Positions 1-6,356 of a stretch of 7,143 nt of DNA are shown piece by piece; the first letter of the stretch is position 1; the number at the start of each line of letters is the position of its first letter. A model generated the notes under the pieces. The model did not search any database, had not been told where the DNA came from, and saw only the letters and a list, made by a program, of their open reading frames with translations. Origin of the DNA: Caldifarciminota bacterium (lineage in GTDB: Bacteria; Hydrothermota; Hydrothermia; S141-80); NCBI GenBank assembly GCA_027053375.1, contig JALUJC010000318.1, positions 1 through 7,143 of the forward strand, read 5' to 3'. The position numbers were made by a program, and so were the translations under genes.

Positions 1-826
1 GGCAGTGCGCCACAGCGGTATCGGTGGACCTGTAGAGGGCGCGCTCCTCTTCATCCACCCACACGGAGTGTGCACCCACCACGCGGTCCCCAAGAAACCC
101 CAGGTTGTGAAGATGACGCACGGGCGTGGTGCCATACCGCTCCCGGATGGTCTCCACTTCCGCCCGGGTCTCGGCAATGTGGGTCAGCACCAGAACCCCG
201 TACGCATCTGCCAGTTCCCTGGAAGCCTGAAGCACCTCAGGTTTGCAGGTATACGGCGCATGGGGTCCCACCGCGGGCTGAATCAGGGGGTGTTCCCGGA
301 AAGTTTGAATAAGCTGTTCTGCGCGTTTTAGCTGGGATTGCGGATCCGGCGCCGCAGGGGTTGGAAAATCAATCACCCCTTCAGCAAGCACTGCCCGCAT
401 CCCAAACCCGGCGGTCAATTCCCCGGCGATCTCCTGAAAGAAATACATGTCGGCGAAGGCCACGGTCCCGCTGCGAACCATCTCAATCAGCGCCAGAGGC
501 AGGGTGGTCTCGATGAATTCCGGGGTCACAAACTTCTTTTCTGCGGGCCAGATGTAATTCTCCAGCCACTCCATCAAAGGGAGATCATCGGCGATTCCAC
601 GGAAACCCACCATGGCGGCGTGGGTGTGGGTGTTGACCATCCCCGGGAGAAGAATCGCGGGACGGCGGTCCACTACGTCTGCATCGGGGTACCGGGCACG
701 CAGATCGGCTTCTTTTCCAACCGCAAGAATGGTGGAACCTTCCACCACCACCCCCCCATCCCGAAGGGGCTGTGAGGTGATGGGCAACACCCAGTCTGCC
801 AGAATCAGCGTTTTCCTCTGATCCAT
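1..826 (-). CDS. mtaD: 5-methylthioadenosine/S-adenosylhomocysteine deaminase (amidohydrolase), 3' part missing
   Basis: A metal-dependent amidohydrolase, most likely the cytoplasmic enzyme that deaminates methylthioadenosine and/or S-adenosylhomocysteine in purine and methionine salvage. The first 275 residues are visible; the rest lies left of the window. The N-terminal beta-sandwich (residues 7-60, with DGGVVVEG and a strand leading to PGMVNTHTH) precedes the TIM barrel. Visible metal and substrate residues are the HxH pair H67/H69, H189 in VGPHAPYTC, H216 and E219 in LTHIAET, H253 in GAHSVW, and the beginning of the late AVAHC motif at the edge. The metal-binding aspartate expected later in the family is not in view. 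The start is ATG with AAAAGGAGC upstream (AGGAG about 6 nt away). The gene diverges from the phosphate operon. The family also contains chlorohydrolases, guanine deaminases and other deaminases; PHAPYTC plus THIAET favours MtaD, but substrate cannot be read from sequence. The family is secure, the exact substrate moderately so. Confidence 0.85.
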   Translation of the reverse strand, partial: MDQRKTLILADWVLPITSQPLRDGGVVVEGSTILAVGKEADLRARYPDADVVDRRPAILLPGMVNTHTHAAMVGFRGIADDLPLMEWLENYIWPAEKKFVTPEFIETTLPLALIEMVRSGTVAFADMYFFQEIAGELTAGFGMRAVLAEGVIDFPTPAAPDPQSQLKRAEQLIQTFREHPLIQPAVGPHAPYTCKPEVLQASRELADAYGVLVLTHIAETRAEVETIRERYGTTPVRHLHNLGFLGDRVVGAHSVWVDEEERALYRSTDTAVAHC

Positions 827-847
827 CGCCTGCTCCTTTTGCCCTGG

Positions 848-876
848 AGGATATGGGGGAGGGGCGGGACCATCAA
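848..876 (-). promoter_or_regulatory. Candidate promoter of the MtaD-like gene
   Basis: Reading leftward, TTGATG (871-876) and TATCCT (848-853) are separated by 17 bp, an acceptable sigma-70 arrangement upstream of the amidohydrolase start at 826. The predicted transcript leader would be very short, roughly 15 nt, which just leaves room for the AAAAGGAGC ribosome binding site. The match is moderate and the spacer is very C-rich, so this is only a candidate. Confidence 0.35.
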
Positions 877-905
877 GCAATGACCCCAATGCGGTACGGG
901 CAAAC

Positions 906-934
906 TTGACAGAACTGTCAGGGCAGCATAGGAT
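906..934 (+). promoter_or_regulatory. Sigma-70 promoter of the DUF47-pit operon
   Basis: A consensus -35 box TTGACA (906-911) lies 17 bp upstream of TAGGAT (929-934), a good -10 match. Transcription would start near 941, giving a leader of about 30 nt before the DUF47 start at 970. It is the only strong rightward promoter in the divergent gap and no terminator separates it from the two phosphate genes, so it probably drives both. An inverted repeat overlaps the -35 box and is listed separately. Confidence 0.65.
907..920. promoter_or_regulatory. Perfect inverted repeat over the -35 box (operator candidate)
   Basis: TGACAG-AA-CTGTCA is a perfect 6 bp inverted repeat with a 2 bp spacer. Its left arm overlaps five of the six bases of the TTGACA -35 box. 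A dimeric repressor bound here would block RNA polymerase. The right arm CTGTCA resembles a half of the Pho box (repeated CTGTCAT), but a Pho box is a direct repeat with 11 bp periodicity, which is not present. The binding protein is unknown. Confidence 0.45.
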
Positions 935-957
935 AGACCGCACGTCAGGCATGAAAA

Positions 958-963
958 GGGAGG
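958..963 (+). promoter_or_regulatory. Ribosome binding site that sets the DUF47 start
   Basis: GGGAGG ends 6 nt before the ATG at 970 but only 3 nt before the adjacent in-frame GTG at 967. The spacing favours the ATG, giving a 215-residue protein. Confidence 0.65.
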
Positions 964-969
964 TTTGTG

Positions 970-1617
970 ATGTTTTCCATCTTTCGTAAGACCCGTCAAC
1001 TGGAACAGAACATAGACGCTTTTCTTGACCTGATTTTGAAAAGTGCACTGGCATTTCGCGTGGCGCTGAAAGCCTATCTTTCCGGGGATCGCACAACCTT
1101 TGAGGAAAAAGTTCAGGAAATTGACAGCCTGGAAGCCCAGGCCGACGGACTCCGGCGGGAAGTGGAGAACACCATCTATGCCGAGATGATTCTTCCCGAA
1201 AGCCGGGGGGATGTGCTGGCACTGCTGGAAAATTCGGACGACGTACTCAACCAGATCGCCGACACCATCGTGGAGTTCCGAACGGAAAATCCTGCGTTTC
1301 CCCTGGATCTTCATGGACACCTGCTTGAACTGGTGGATGCAAGTATGGAAGCCGTGGAGCAGATGGTTCTTGCCGTACAGGCCTATTTTCGGGATCTTCT
1401 TGCGGTGCGCAACCTGATCACCAAAATCATTTTCTACGAAAAAGAGACCGATCGTCTGGGCGAGCGCATCAAACGGTCCCTCTTTCAACGAGACGATCTC
1501 ACGCTGGCGGAGAAAATGCATCTGCGAACCTTTGTCCAGTATCTCCAGCAGATCGCGGATCAGGCGGAAGACCTGGGCGATCGTATCTCCATTTATGTGA
1601 TCAAACGGATGGTGTGA
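970..1617 (+). CDS. DUF47 / PhoU-like phosphate transport accessory protein
   Basis: A 215-residue, almost entirely helical protein of the DUF47 family (TIGR00153 type), related to PhoU. Such proteins are usually encoded next to PiT phosphate transporters and are thought to modulate them. No signal peptide or membrane segment is seen, so it should be cytoplasmic. PhoU-like acidic metal-binding motifs of the E/D-xxx-D kind are visible: E55/D59 within DSLEAQAD, E157/D161 in YEKETDRL, and D197, E200, D201 and D204 in IADQAEDLGDRI. They recur in the first and last helical bundles, as expected of the duplicated three-helix PhoU fold. The length is normal for the family. The start is ATG at 970, preferred over the GTG at 967 because of ribosome binding site spacing. 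It is the first gene of a two-gene operon; its TGA is one base before the TTG start of the transporter, so translation is probably coupled. The family call is firm; the regulatory role is known only by family analogy. Confidence 0.9.
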   Translation: MFSIFRKTRQLEQNIDAFLDLILKSALAFRVALKAYLSGDRTTFEEKVQEIDSLEAQADGLRREVENTIYAEMILPESRGDVLALLENSDDVLNQIADTIVEFRTENPAFPLDLHGHLLELVDASMEAVEQMVLAVQAYFRDLLAVRNLITKIIFYEKETDRLGERIKRSLFQRDDLTLAEKMHLRTFVQYLQQIADQAEDLGDRISIYVIKRMV

Positions 1618-1618
1618 G

Positions 1619-2668
1619 TTGATCTGGTTCTATCTGACCAGCGGGCTGTTTCTGGGATGGTCACTGGGAGCCAACGATGCGGCCAACGTGTTCGGGACCG
1701 CCGTGGCCACCCGGATGGTACGGTTCACCACGGCTGCCTGGATTGCTTCCCTCTTCGTGATGCTGGGTGCAGTGATCGGCGGGGCAGGTCCGGCTGCTAC
1801 CTATGGAAAGCTGGGGGCCATCAATGCCATGGGAGGCGCCTTCACTGTGGCACTGTCCGCCGCCCTGGTGGTTGCCTGGACCGTCAGGCTGGGACTGCCG
1901 GTCTCCACCACCCAGGCCATTGTGGGCGCCATTGTGGGATGGGACCTGTTCGCCCATCGCCCGGTGCCCCTTGGAACCCTGAGCAAGATCATGGTCACCT
2001 GGGTGGCGTCGCCCGTCCTGGCCGCGCTTTTTGCCTTTACCCTGAACCATCTGATTCGCCGTACCCTTCCTTATCTTCGCATGCACCTTCTGATGCAGGA
2101 CCTGATGAACCGGGCAATCCTGGTGATGATCGGCGCCTTCGGTGCCTACAGCCTGGGTGCCAACAACATCGCCAACGTGATGGGGGTGTTTGTGACATCC
2201 AACCCTTTTCGGGACCTGTACATCCAGGGTATACAGATCCTCAGCGCCCAGCAGGTCCTTTTCCTCCTGGGTGGGGCGGCCATCGCCACCGGAATCTTCA
2301 CCTATTCCCAGAAAGTGATGATGACCGTGGGCAGAGAACTGTTCCGTCTTTCCCCTGTGGATGCATGGGTGGTGGTCCTGGCCGAATCTCTGGTGCTGTT
2401 CCTTTTTTCCTCCCACAACCTTCAACACTGGTTGCTTTCCCATCGCCTTCCCGCCCCACCGCTGGTTCCCGTCTCCAGTTCCCAGGCTGTGGTGGGGGCG
2501 GTCATCGGCATCGGCTTTGCCCGTGGGGGGATTCGCGCAATCCGGTATGAAATCCTCGGACAGATTGCGCTGGGATGGATCCTTACCCCGGCGGTCGGCG
2601 GACTGCTCGCCTTTCTGCTTCTGTTTGTGATGCAGAACGTGTTTCAGCAGATGGTGGTGCTTCCCTGA
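1619..2668 (+). CDS. pit: PiT-family inorganic phosphate transporter
   Basis: A 349-residue integral membrane permease of the PiT/PNaS family (PF01384), which takes up inorganic phosphate or metal-phosphate driven by H+ or Na+. The two inverted halves are clear. The first carries GANDAANVFGTAV (residues 17-29) and PVSTTQAIVGAIVG (94-107); the second carries GANNIANVMG (180-189) and PVSSSQAVVGAVIG (284-297). About ten hydrophobic helices alternate with short loops, and a basic loop (HLIRRTLPYLR, 144-154) separates the halves. The start is TTG: it is the first possible start after an in-frame stop, it follows GGATGG by 6 nt, and the first downstream ATG (residue 33) would remove the essential GANDAAN motif. 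It lies one base after the DUF47 stop, indicating translational coupling. In the second signature the usual aspartate is asparagine (N183); related prokaryotic PiT proteins may share this. The coupling ion cannot be read from the sequence. Confidence 0.93.
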   Translation: MIWFYLTSGLFLGWSLGANDAANVFGTAVATRMVRFTTAAWIASLFVMLGAVIGGAGPAATYGKLGAINAMGGAFTVALSAALVVAWTVRLGLPVSTTQAIVGAIVGWDLFAHRPVPLGTLSKIMVTWVASPVLAALFAFTLNHLIRRTLPYLRMHLLMQDLMNRAILVMIGAFGAYSLGANNIANVMGVFVTSNPFRDLYIQGIQILSAQQVLFLLGGAAIATGIFTYSQKVMMTVGRELFRLSPVDAWVVVLAESLVLFLFSSHNLQHWLLSHRLPAPPLVPVSSSQAVVGAVIGIGFARGGIRAIRYEILGQIALGWILTPAVGGLLAFLLLFVMQNVFQQMVVLP

Positions 2669-2671
2669 TCC

Positions 2672-5107
2672 TCACAGGTCCCGCAGGGACCTTCCCTCGT
2701 GGATATCCACCCGCAGGGGCACACGCAGTTTCATCACCTGCTCCATCAGAGGGATGATCTCCTGGAGCCAGATGTCCCGTTCTTTCTCCGGAACCTCAAA
2801 CACCAGCTCATCATGAATCTGCAGAACCATCCGCCCACGCAATCCCCGACGGTGAATCTCAGCGTGAATCTTCAGCATGGCAAGCTTGATCAGATCTGCC
2901 GCTGAACCCTGGACAGGGGTGTTGATGGCAATTCGTCCCAGCGCTTCCCGATCCGCACGGGAAAGCCCCATCCCCCGTGGGAGAACCCGCCGCCGTCCCA
3001 GCATGGTACGGACCTCCCCCTGCGCTTCCGCGCGGGCGAGCACCGCTTCTGTCCATGCCATCACGCCGGGGAAATGCTGGCGGTATGCCTCAATGAACGT
3101 TCGGGCTTCTTCCCTGGAAATACCCAGTTCTTTGCTCAATCCAAACTCCGTCATGCCATAGATGATTCCGAAATTCACCACTTTTGCCACCCGTCGCTCC
3201 TCGCCCGAGACCTGATCCGGTTCCTTCTGAAACAGCCGGGCTGCGGTCTCCCGGTGAATGTCACGGTTCTCTGCAAAAGCCTGAATCAGCGCCGGATCCT
3301 CACTGAGGTGTGCCAGAATACGCAGTTCAATCTGCGAATAGTCCGCCGAGATCAGCAGGGCGCCCTCTGGCGCCTGAAAAGCCTCCCGAATCCGATCCGC
3401 CCAGCGTGAACGTACAGGGATGGTCTGAAGGTTGGGAGACCGCGCAGCGATCCGCCCCGTGGCGGTCGCCTTCTGATCATAGACGGGATACAGCCTGGAG
3501 GTCTCCGGGTCCACCTGATCCAGGTAACTCTGCACATAGGTGGACAGCATTTTTTCCATCTCCCGATAGGTGAGAAGCCGGGCGGGGAGAGGGTGTTCCC
3601 TGGCCAGTTGCTCCAGCACCGAGGCATCCGTGGAATAGCCCGTTTTGGTACGTTTGATGGGCTTCAACCCGAGTTTTTCAAAGAGAATTCTGGAGAGCTG
3701 ACGTGGGGACCGTAGATTAAAGGGTTCTCCCGCCAGGGCATGGATCTCCTCCACCAGTGCGTCCAGGGCAGCGCGAAGCTCCTTCTGGAGTGCCTGAAGG
3801 GTGGGGATGTCCACATGGATGCCCGTTCGCTCCATTTCCGCAAGGATCCGCGCAAGGGGAAATTCCAGATCTGCGTAAAGTTTCCAGAGGTTGAGGGATT
3901 TCAAACGGGTCTCAAAATGCGGATACAGCTTCCAGGTCAGGGCGGCATGCTGCCCGGCATCCTCGGGGCTCACACGTAGCCCCCGAAAAGCAAGAAAAAC
4001 AAAGGCGGGATCATACCGCCCATGTCCGGGTTCAAGCAGATAAGCAGCCAGGGAAAGATCCCCCTTCAGGGTGGCTTCCGGGAAAGTGCGCCAGACGGCT
4101 TTTGCATCATAGGCGATCCAGTCACCCTCCGGCAGATCGGGACGCACCCAGTACTGTCCTTCCTTCCCCAGGAAAATCTGCCCCTCCCGGATCACCACGC
4201 CACCTTCGCGGGGGACATCGCCCTCTTGACGCGACACTTGGGGGGCTTCTGGCGCAATTTCTTCCAGCAAACTGAAAAACTCAAACTGACGGAACAGATC
4301 CGAAAGTGCTTCCCTGCGGACTTCTCCACGGGGACAGACCCGTGCGTCGGGAAGATCCGGAACCTCCGCAAGCTGAACCAGCGTCAGCGCCTGACGAATC
4401 TGATCACGGTGCGCATGCAACTGGGTACGCAGTTTCGTGGACCGCACGCGAAACAGATGCGCTTCCAGCTCCTCAAGGTCCGGGATGGTTTCCAGGATCT
4501 GAATCGCCCGTTTGGGACCGATCCCTGGAACTCCGGGAACTCCATCAATGGCATCCCCCACAAGGGCCAGATATTCCCGAAGGCGGGAAGGGGGGATGCC
4601 GAATTTCTGCTCCACCACCTCCGGAGTATACAGCACATCCTCTTTTCCCCGGGGATCCAGAACAAAAATCCACTGCCCGTCCACCAGCTGAAGCAGGTCT
4701 TTGTCGGATGTCACCACCAGCACACGGTGTCCCCGGGTTTTCCATCGCTTCGCCAGGGTGGCGATCACATCATCGGCTTCGAATCCATCCACCTCTGCAT
4801 GCCGGTAGCCCATGGCCTCGGCCACCGCACGCATAATGGGCCACTGAACTGCCAGTGCATCAGGGGTTGGGGGTCGATCCTTTTTGTAGGTTTCCAGCAG
4901 AGCCACCCGGTGTGCCGCACCACGGTCCCAGGCAATCACCGCACATTCCGGGTCATAGGTTTGAAGGTAACGCCACAGCGTCTTTGCAAAAACAAACGAA
5001 GCCCCCACATCCAGACCCCAGGATGTTCGGAGGGGATTGCGGGACAGCGCGTGAAAGGCACGGTATCCCAGGGAGGGACCGTCAATCAGAAGACGATCGA
5101 AACTCAT
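2672..5107 (-). CDS. polA: DNA polymerase I (5' nuclease + polymerase, no proofreading)
   Basis: An 811-residue family A DNA polymerase for Okazaki fragment processing and repair synthesis. The N-terminal 5'-3' nuclease (about residues 1-285) shows LLIDG with D9, the AWDRGAAHR motif, EADD (110-113), SDKD (134-137) and the helix-hairpin-helix GVPGVPGIGPK (189-199). The polymerase domain (about 410-811) shows TATGRIAARSPNLQTIP (548-564), motif A DYSQIELR (589-596), motif B with R638, K642, F646 and Y650 (NFGIIYG), and motif C IHDELVF (764-770). Catalytic D589 and D766 are intact. F646 is the phenylalanine form, which disfavours dideoxynucleotides. The middle segment (about 300-405) is short and lacks the D-x-E of exonuclease motif I, so proofreading is lost, as in Taq and Bst enzymes. 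Total length is slightly below Taq (832). The start is ATG 26 nt inside the sigma gene, matching the family N-terminus. It is the last gene of the hspR-sigma-polA unit. Confidence 0.97.
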   Translation of the reverse strand: MSFDRLLIDGPSLGYRAFHALSRNPLRTSWGLDVGASFVFAKTLWRYLQTYDPECAVIAWDRGAAHRVALLETYKKDRPPTPDALAVQWPIMRAVAEAMGYRHAEVDGFEADDVIATLAKRWKTRGHRVLVVTSDKDLLQLVDGQWIFVLDPRGKEDVLYTPEVVEQKFGIPPSRLREYLALVGDAIDGVPGVPGIGPKRAIQILETIPDLEELEAHLFRVRSTKLRTQLHAHRDQIRQALTLVQLAEVPDLPDARVCPRGEVRREALSDLFRQFEFFSLLEEIAPEAPQVSRQEGDVPREGGVVIREGQIFLGKEGQYWVRPDLPEGDWIAYDAKAVWRTFPEATLKGDLSLAAYLLEPGHGRYDPAFVFLAFRGLRVSPEDAGQHAALTWKLYPHFETRLKSLNLWKLYADLEFPLARILAEMERTGIHVDIPTLQALQKELRAALDALVEEIHALAGEPFNLRSPRQLSRILFEKLGLKPIKRTKTGYSTDASVLEQLAREHPLPARLLTYREMEKMLSTYVQSYLDQVDPETSRLYPVYDQKATATGRIAARSPNLQTIPVRSRWADRIREAFQAPEGALLISADYSQIELRILAHLSEDPALIQAFAENRDIHRETAARLFQKEPDQVSGEERRVAKVVNFGIIYGMTEFGLSKELGISREEARTFIEAYRQHFPGVMAWTEAVLARAEAQGEVRTMLGRRRVLPRGMGLSRADREALGRIAINTPVQGSAADLIKLAMLKIHAEIHRRGLRGRMVLQIHDELVFEVPEKERDIWLQEIIPLMEQVMKLRVPLRVDIHEGRSLRDL
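2676..2692. terminator. Stem-loop at the convergent pit/polA ends
   Basis: AGGTCCC-GCA-GGGACCT forms a perfect 7 bp stem with a 3 nt loop, lying in the last polA codons just past the pit stop. In the plus direction it is followed by TCCCTCG rather than a T-run, and no T-run follows it in the minus direction either. It is therefore not a textbook intrinsic terminator. It may still stabilise both 3' ends or help stop converging transcription. Confidence 0.3.
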
Positions 5108-5942
5108 GATAAGCCTGCCAGAAGCCTCGCCCCAGCATGGAGGCCAGACGGTTCAACGCCCGCTTTTTCATAAAACGGATCCGCTCCCGTGTGAGTCCCA
5201 TGATCTTCCCGATTTGATCCAGCGTGTGGGTAGGGTTGTTGTCCAGACCATAGTACAGAATCAGAATCTGCCGTTCACGGTGTGGAAGATGGTTCACGGC
5301 CTCCCGCAGCACCGTGTGGAGATACTCCTCGCGGTACATCCGCTCGGGTGTTGGGGAATGAATGGAAAACAGCAGCTCTTCCAGCTTCCTAGCCTGGCTT
5401 TCACCCGGCGGTTCATCCAGGGAGAAGATGGTCAGGGGGGAGAGGGCATCTTCCGCCTGTTCGCGGCTCACATTTGCCCGTTCCGCCAGTTCGTCCAGGG
5501 TGGGGATGCGGTCGTCTTCCTCCATAAACTGCTGGAGCACGTCATTCAGTGTTTTCTGGGCACGAAGGGCAGCATCGGAAAGAGGAATCAGATGGTTTTT
5601 ACGGAGCGCCGTGGTAATCTGCTTCATAATCCACCAGCGGGCATAGGTGGAAAGACGGGTGTTTTTCTCTGGATTGTATCGCTGAATGGCCTGCAAAAGC
5701 CCCACATTCCCTTCGCTGATCAGGTCGGCCAGCGGGACCCCGCGCCCGCGGTATTTCAGCGCGATGTGATAAACATAGGGCAAAAAGTGCTGCACCAGCT
5801 TCTCCAGGGCATCACGGTTTCCCGCCTGCGCCCGCTGGATCAGCTGGCGCTCCTCCTCCGCACTCAGCGCTTCTTCACTGCTTATATTCCGGAGCTGGCG
5901 GAGGTAGATCTCCAGCGACTGCTCTTCAGGCTCTTTCCACAT
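5082..5942 (-). CDS. Sigma-70 family RNA polymerase sigma factor (RpoD/RpoH-like)
   Basis: A 286-residue sigma factor with regions 1.2 to 4 and no region 1.1, so not a classical full-length RpoD. Region 1.2 begins SLEIYLRQLR (9-18). Region 2 includes LKYRGRGVPLADLISEGNVGL (62-82) and STYARWWIMKQIT (98-110). Region 3 has IPTLDELAERANVSREQAEDAL (146-167). Region 4 has LPHRERQILILYYGLD (219-234) and the helix-turn-helix TLDQIGKIMGLTRERIRFMKKRAL (240-263). The size matches RpoH, and the spacing from WWI to LRKNHLIP is shorter than in RpoD and like RpoH, with RAQKTL recalling the RpoH KAQRKL; a true RpoH box is not clear. The residue aligned with E. coli RpoD Q437 is K107, and H455/E458 are not conserved, so -10 preference may differ. 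In the -35 helix, R252, E253 and R256 are kept, while the residue aligned with Q589 is F257. The start ATG abuts the hspR stop, with GAAGGG just upstream. Group assignment (2 or 3) is uncertain. Confidence 0.93.
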   Translation of the reverse strand: MWKEPEEQSLEIYLRQLRNISSEEALSAEEERQLIQRAQAGNRDALEKLVQHFLPYVYHIALKYRGRGVPLADLISEGNVGLLQAIQRYNPEKNTRLSTYARWWIMKQITTALRKNHLIPLSDAALRAQKTLNDVLQQFMEEDDRIPTLDELAERANVSREQAEDALSPLTIFSLDEPPGESQARKLEELLFSIHSPTPERMYREEYLHTVLREAVNHLPHRERQILILYYGLDNNPTHTLDQIGKIMGLTRERIRFMKKRALNRLASMLGRGFWQAYHEFRSSSD

Positions 5943-6239
5943 TCACCCTTCGAGATGGTTGAGGGCTCGATCCAGATCCTCAACCATCTCCAGATAGACC
6001 TTCACCCCCGCCAGATTCAGACCTCTTTCCTGAACAAGATACTTGATCAGCCAGAGCTTTTTGAGGTCATTCTGTGAATACAGGCGGGTCTTCCGGTCGG
6101 TCCGACGCGGGACCACCAGACCCTTTTTCTCATACAGGCGCAGGGTCTGTTCATGCAACCCCACCAACCTGGCCGCCACACTGATCACGAACACTGGCTC
6201 GTCTGGTGGAATCTCCCATTTTCGGCCCGATCGGTTCAT
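5943..6239 (-). CDS. hspR: HspR-like MerR-family transcriptional regulator
   Basis: A 98-residue MerR-family DNA-binding protein resembling the heat-shock repressor HspR, which in other bacteria represses chaperone operons and responds to DnaK. The helix-turn-helix and wing are typical: VFVISVAARLVGLHEQTLRLYE (16-37), then KKGLVVPRRT and TRLYSQNDLKKL (51-62). ERGLNLAGVKVYLEM (71-85) begins the dimerisation helix and matches the HspR-type G-x-N-L-A-G-V. No effector domain or metal-binding cysteines are present, unlike MerR metal sensors. It is shorter than many HspR proteins and has little C-terminal tail, the part implicated in DnaK contact in some relatives. The start ATG follows GAGGGAG by 5 nt. 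It is the first gene of the hspR-sigma-polA operon, behind a strong promoter, and its TGA is immediately followed by the sigma ATG. No dnaK, grpE or clpB is in view, so the heat-shock role is inferred from similarity alone. Confidence 0.85.
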   Translation of the reverse strand: MNRSGRKWEIPPDEPVFVISVAARLVGLHEQTLRLYEKKGLVVPRRTDRKTRLYSQNDLKKLWLIKYLVQERGLNLAGVKVYLEMVEDLDRALNHLEG

Positions 6240-6262
6240 GGCTGCTCCCTCTTCAACTTTTA

Positions 6263-6279
6263 TGATCAGATCTGGTTCA
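6263..6279. promoter_or_regulatory. Palindromic element in the hspR leader
   Basis: The 8 bp palindrome CAGATCTG (6267-6274) lies inside a longer imperfect inverted repeat, TGA-t-CAGATCTG-gt-TCA, in the untranslated leader between the hspR promoter and start codon. It could be a repressor site for autoregulation. It does not match the published HspR HAIR consensus (CTTGAGT-N7-ACTCAAG). A chance palindrome is possible. Confidence 0.25.
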
Positions 6280-6307
6280 GAATTTCATACAATCCCAACT
6301 CGCCTAT

Positions 6308-6336
6308 AGTATACGGAGCTTCCCTGAAACGGTCAA
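6308..6336 (-). promoter_or_regulatory. Sigma-70 promoter of the hspR-sigma-polA operon
   Basis: Reading leftward, TTGACC (6331-6336) and TATACT (6308-6313) are separated by 17 bp, close to consensus at both boxes. Transcription would start near 6301 and leave a leader of about 60 nt before the hspR ATG at 6239. No other promoter of this quality precedes sigma or polA, and those genes abut or overlap, so this promoter probably serves all three. Confidence 0.7.
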
Positions 6337-6356
6337 GCAAGCATCCCCACCGCGAC

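Noticed and set aside
5..775. Plus-strand open frames at the left edge
   Set aside because: They lie opposite the MtaD-like gene, whose catalytic motifs are clear in the minus strand.
905..921. Pho box (PhoB/PhoP site) before the phosphate operon
   Set aside because: Only one CTGTCA half is present; a second direct copy at 11 bp spacing is missing, and the other arm is inverted.
805..1521. Minus-strand open frame (238 codons) over the DUF47 gene and the divergent promoter
   Set aside because: It is antisense to DUF47, would overlap the start of the amidohydrolase gene, and has no family features.
1661..2443. Minus-strand open frame (260 codons) opposite pit
   Set aside because: His/Gly-rich translation mirroring transmembrane codons; a shadow of the transporter.
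2676..2700. Classical rho-independent terminator
   Set aside because: The stem is good, but no T-run follows it on either strand.
4022..5173. Long plus-strand open frame (383 codons) opposite polA
   Set aside because: It is antisense to well-conserved nuclease and middle-domain codons of polA, shows no recognisable domain and has a low-complexity, His/Pro/Gln-rich composition typical of a shadow frame.
5106..6077. Long plus-strand open frame (323 codons) opposite sigma and hspR
   Set aside because: It runs antisense across two clearly conserved genes and their junction, with no motif of its own.
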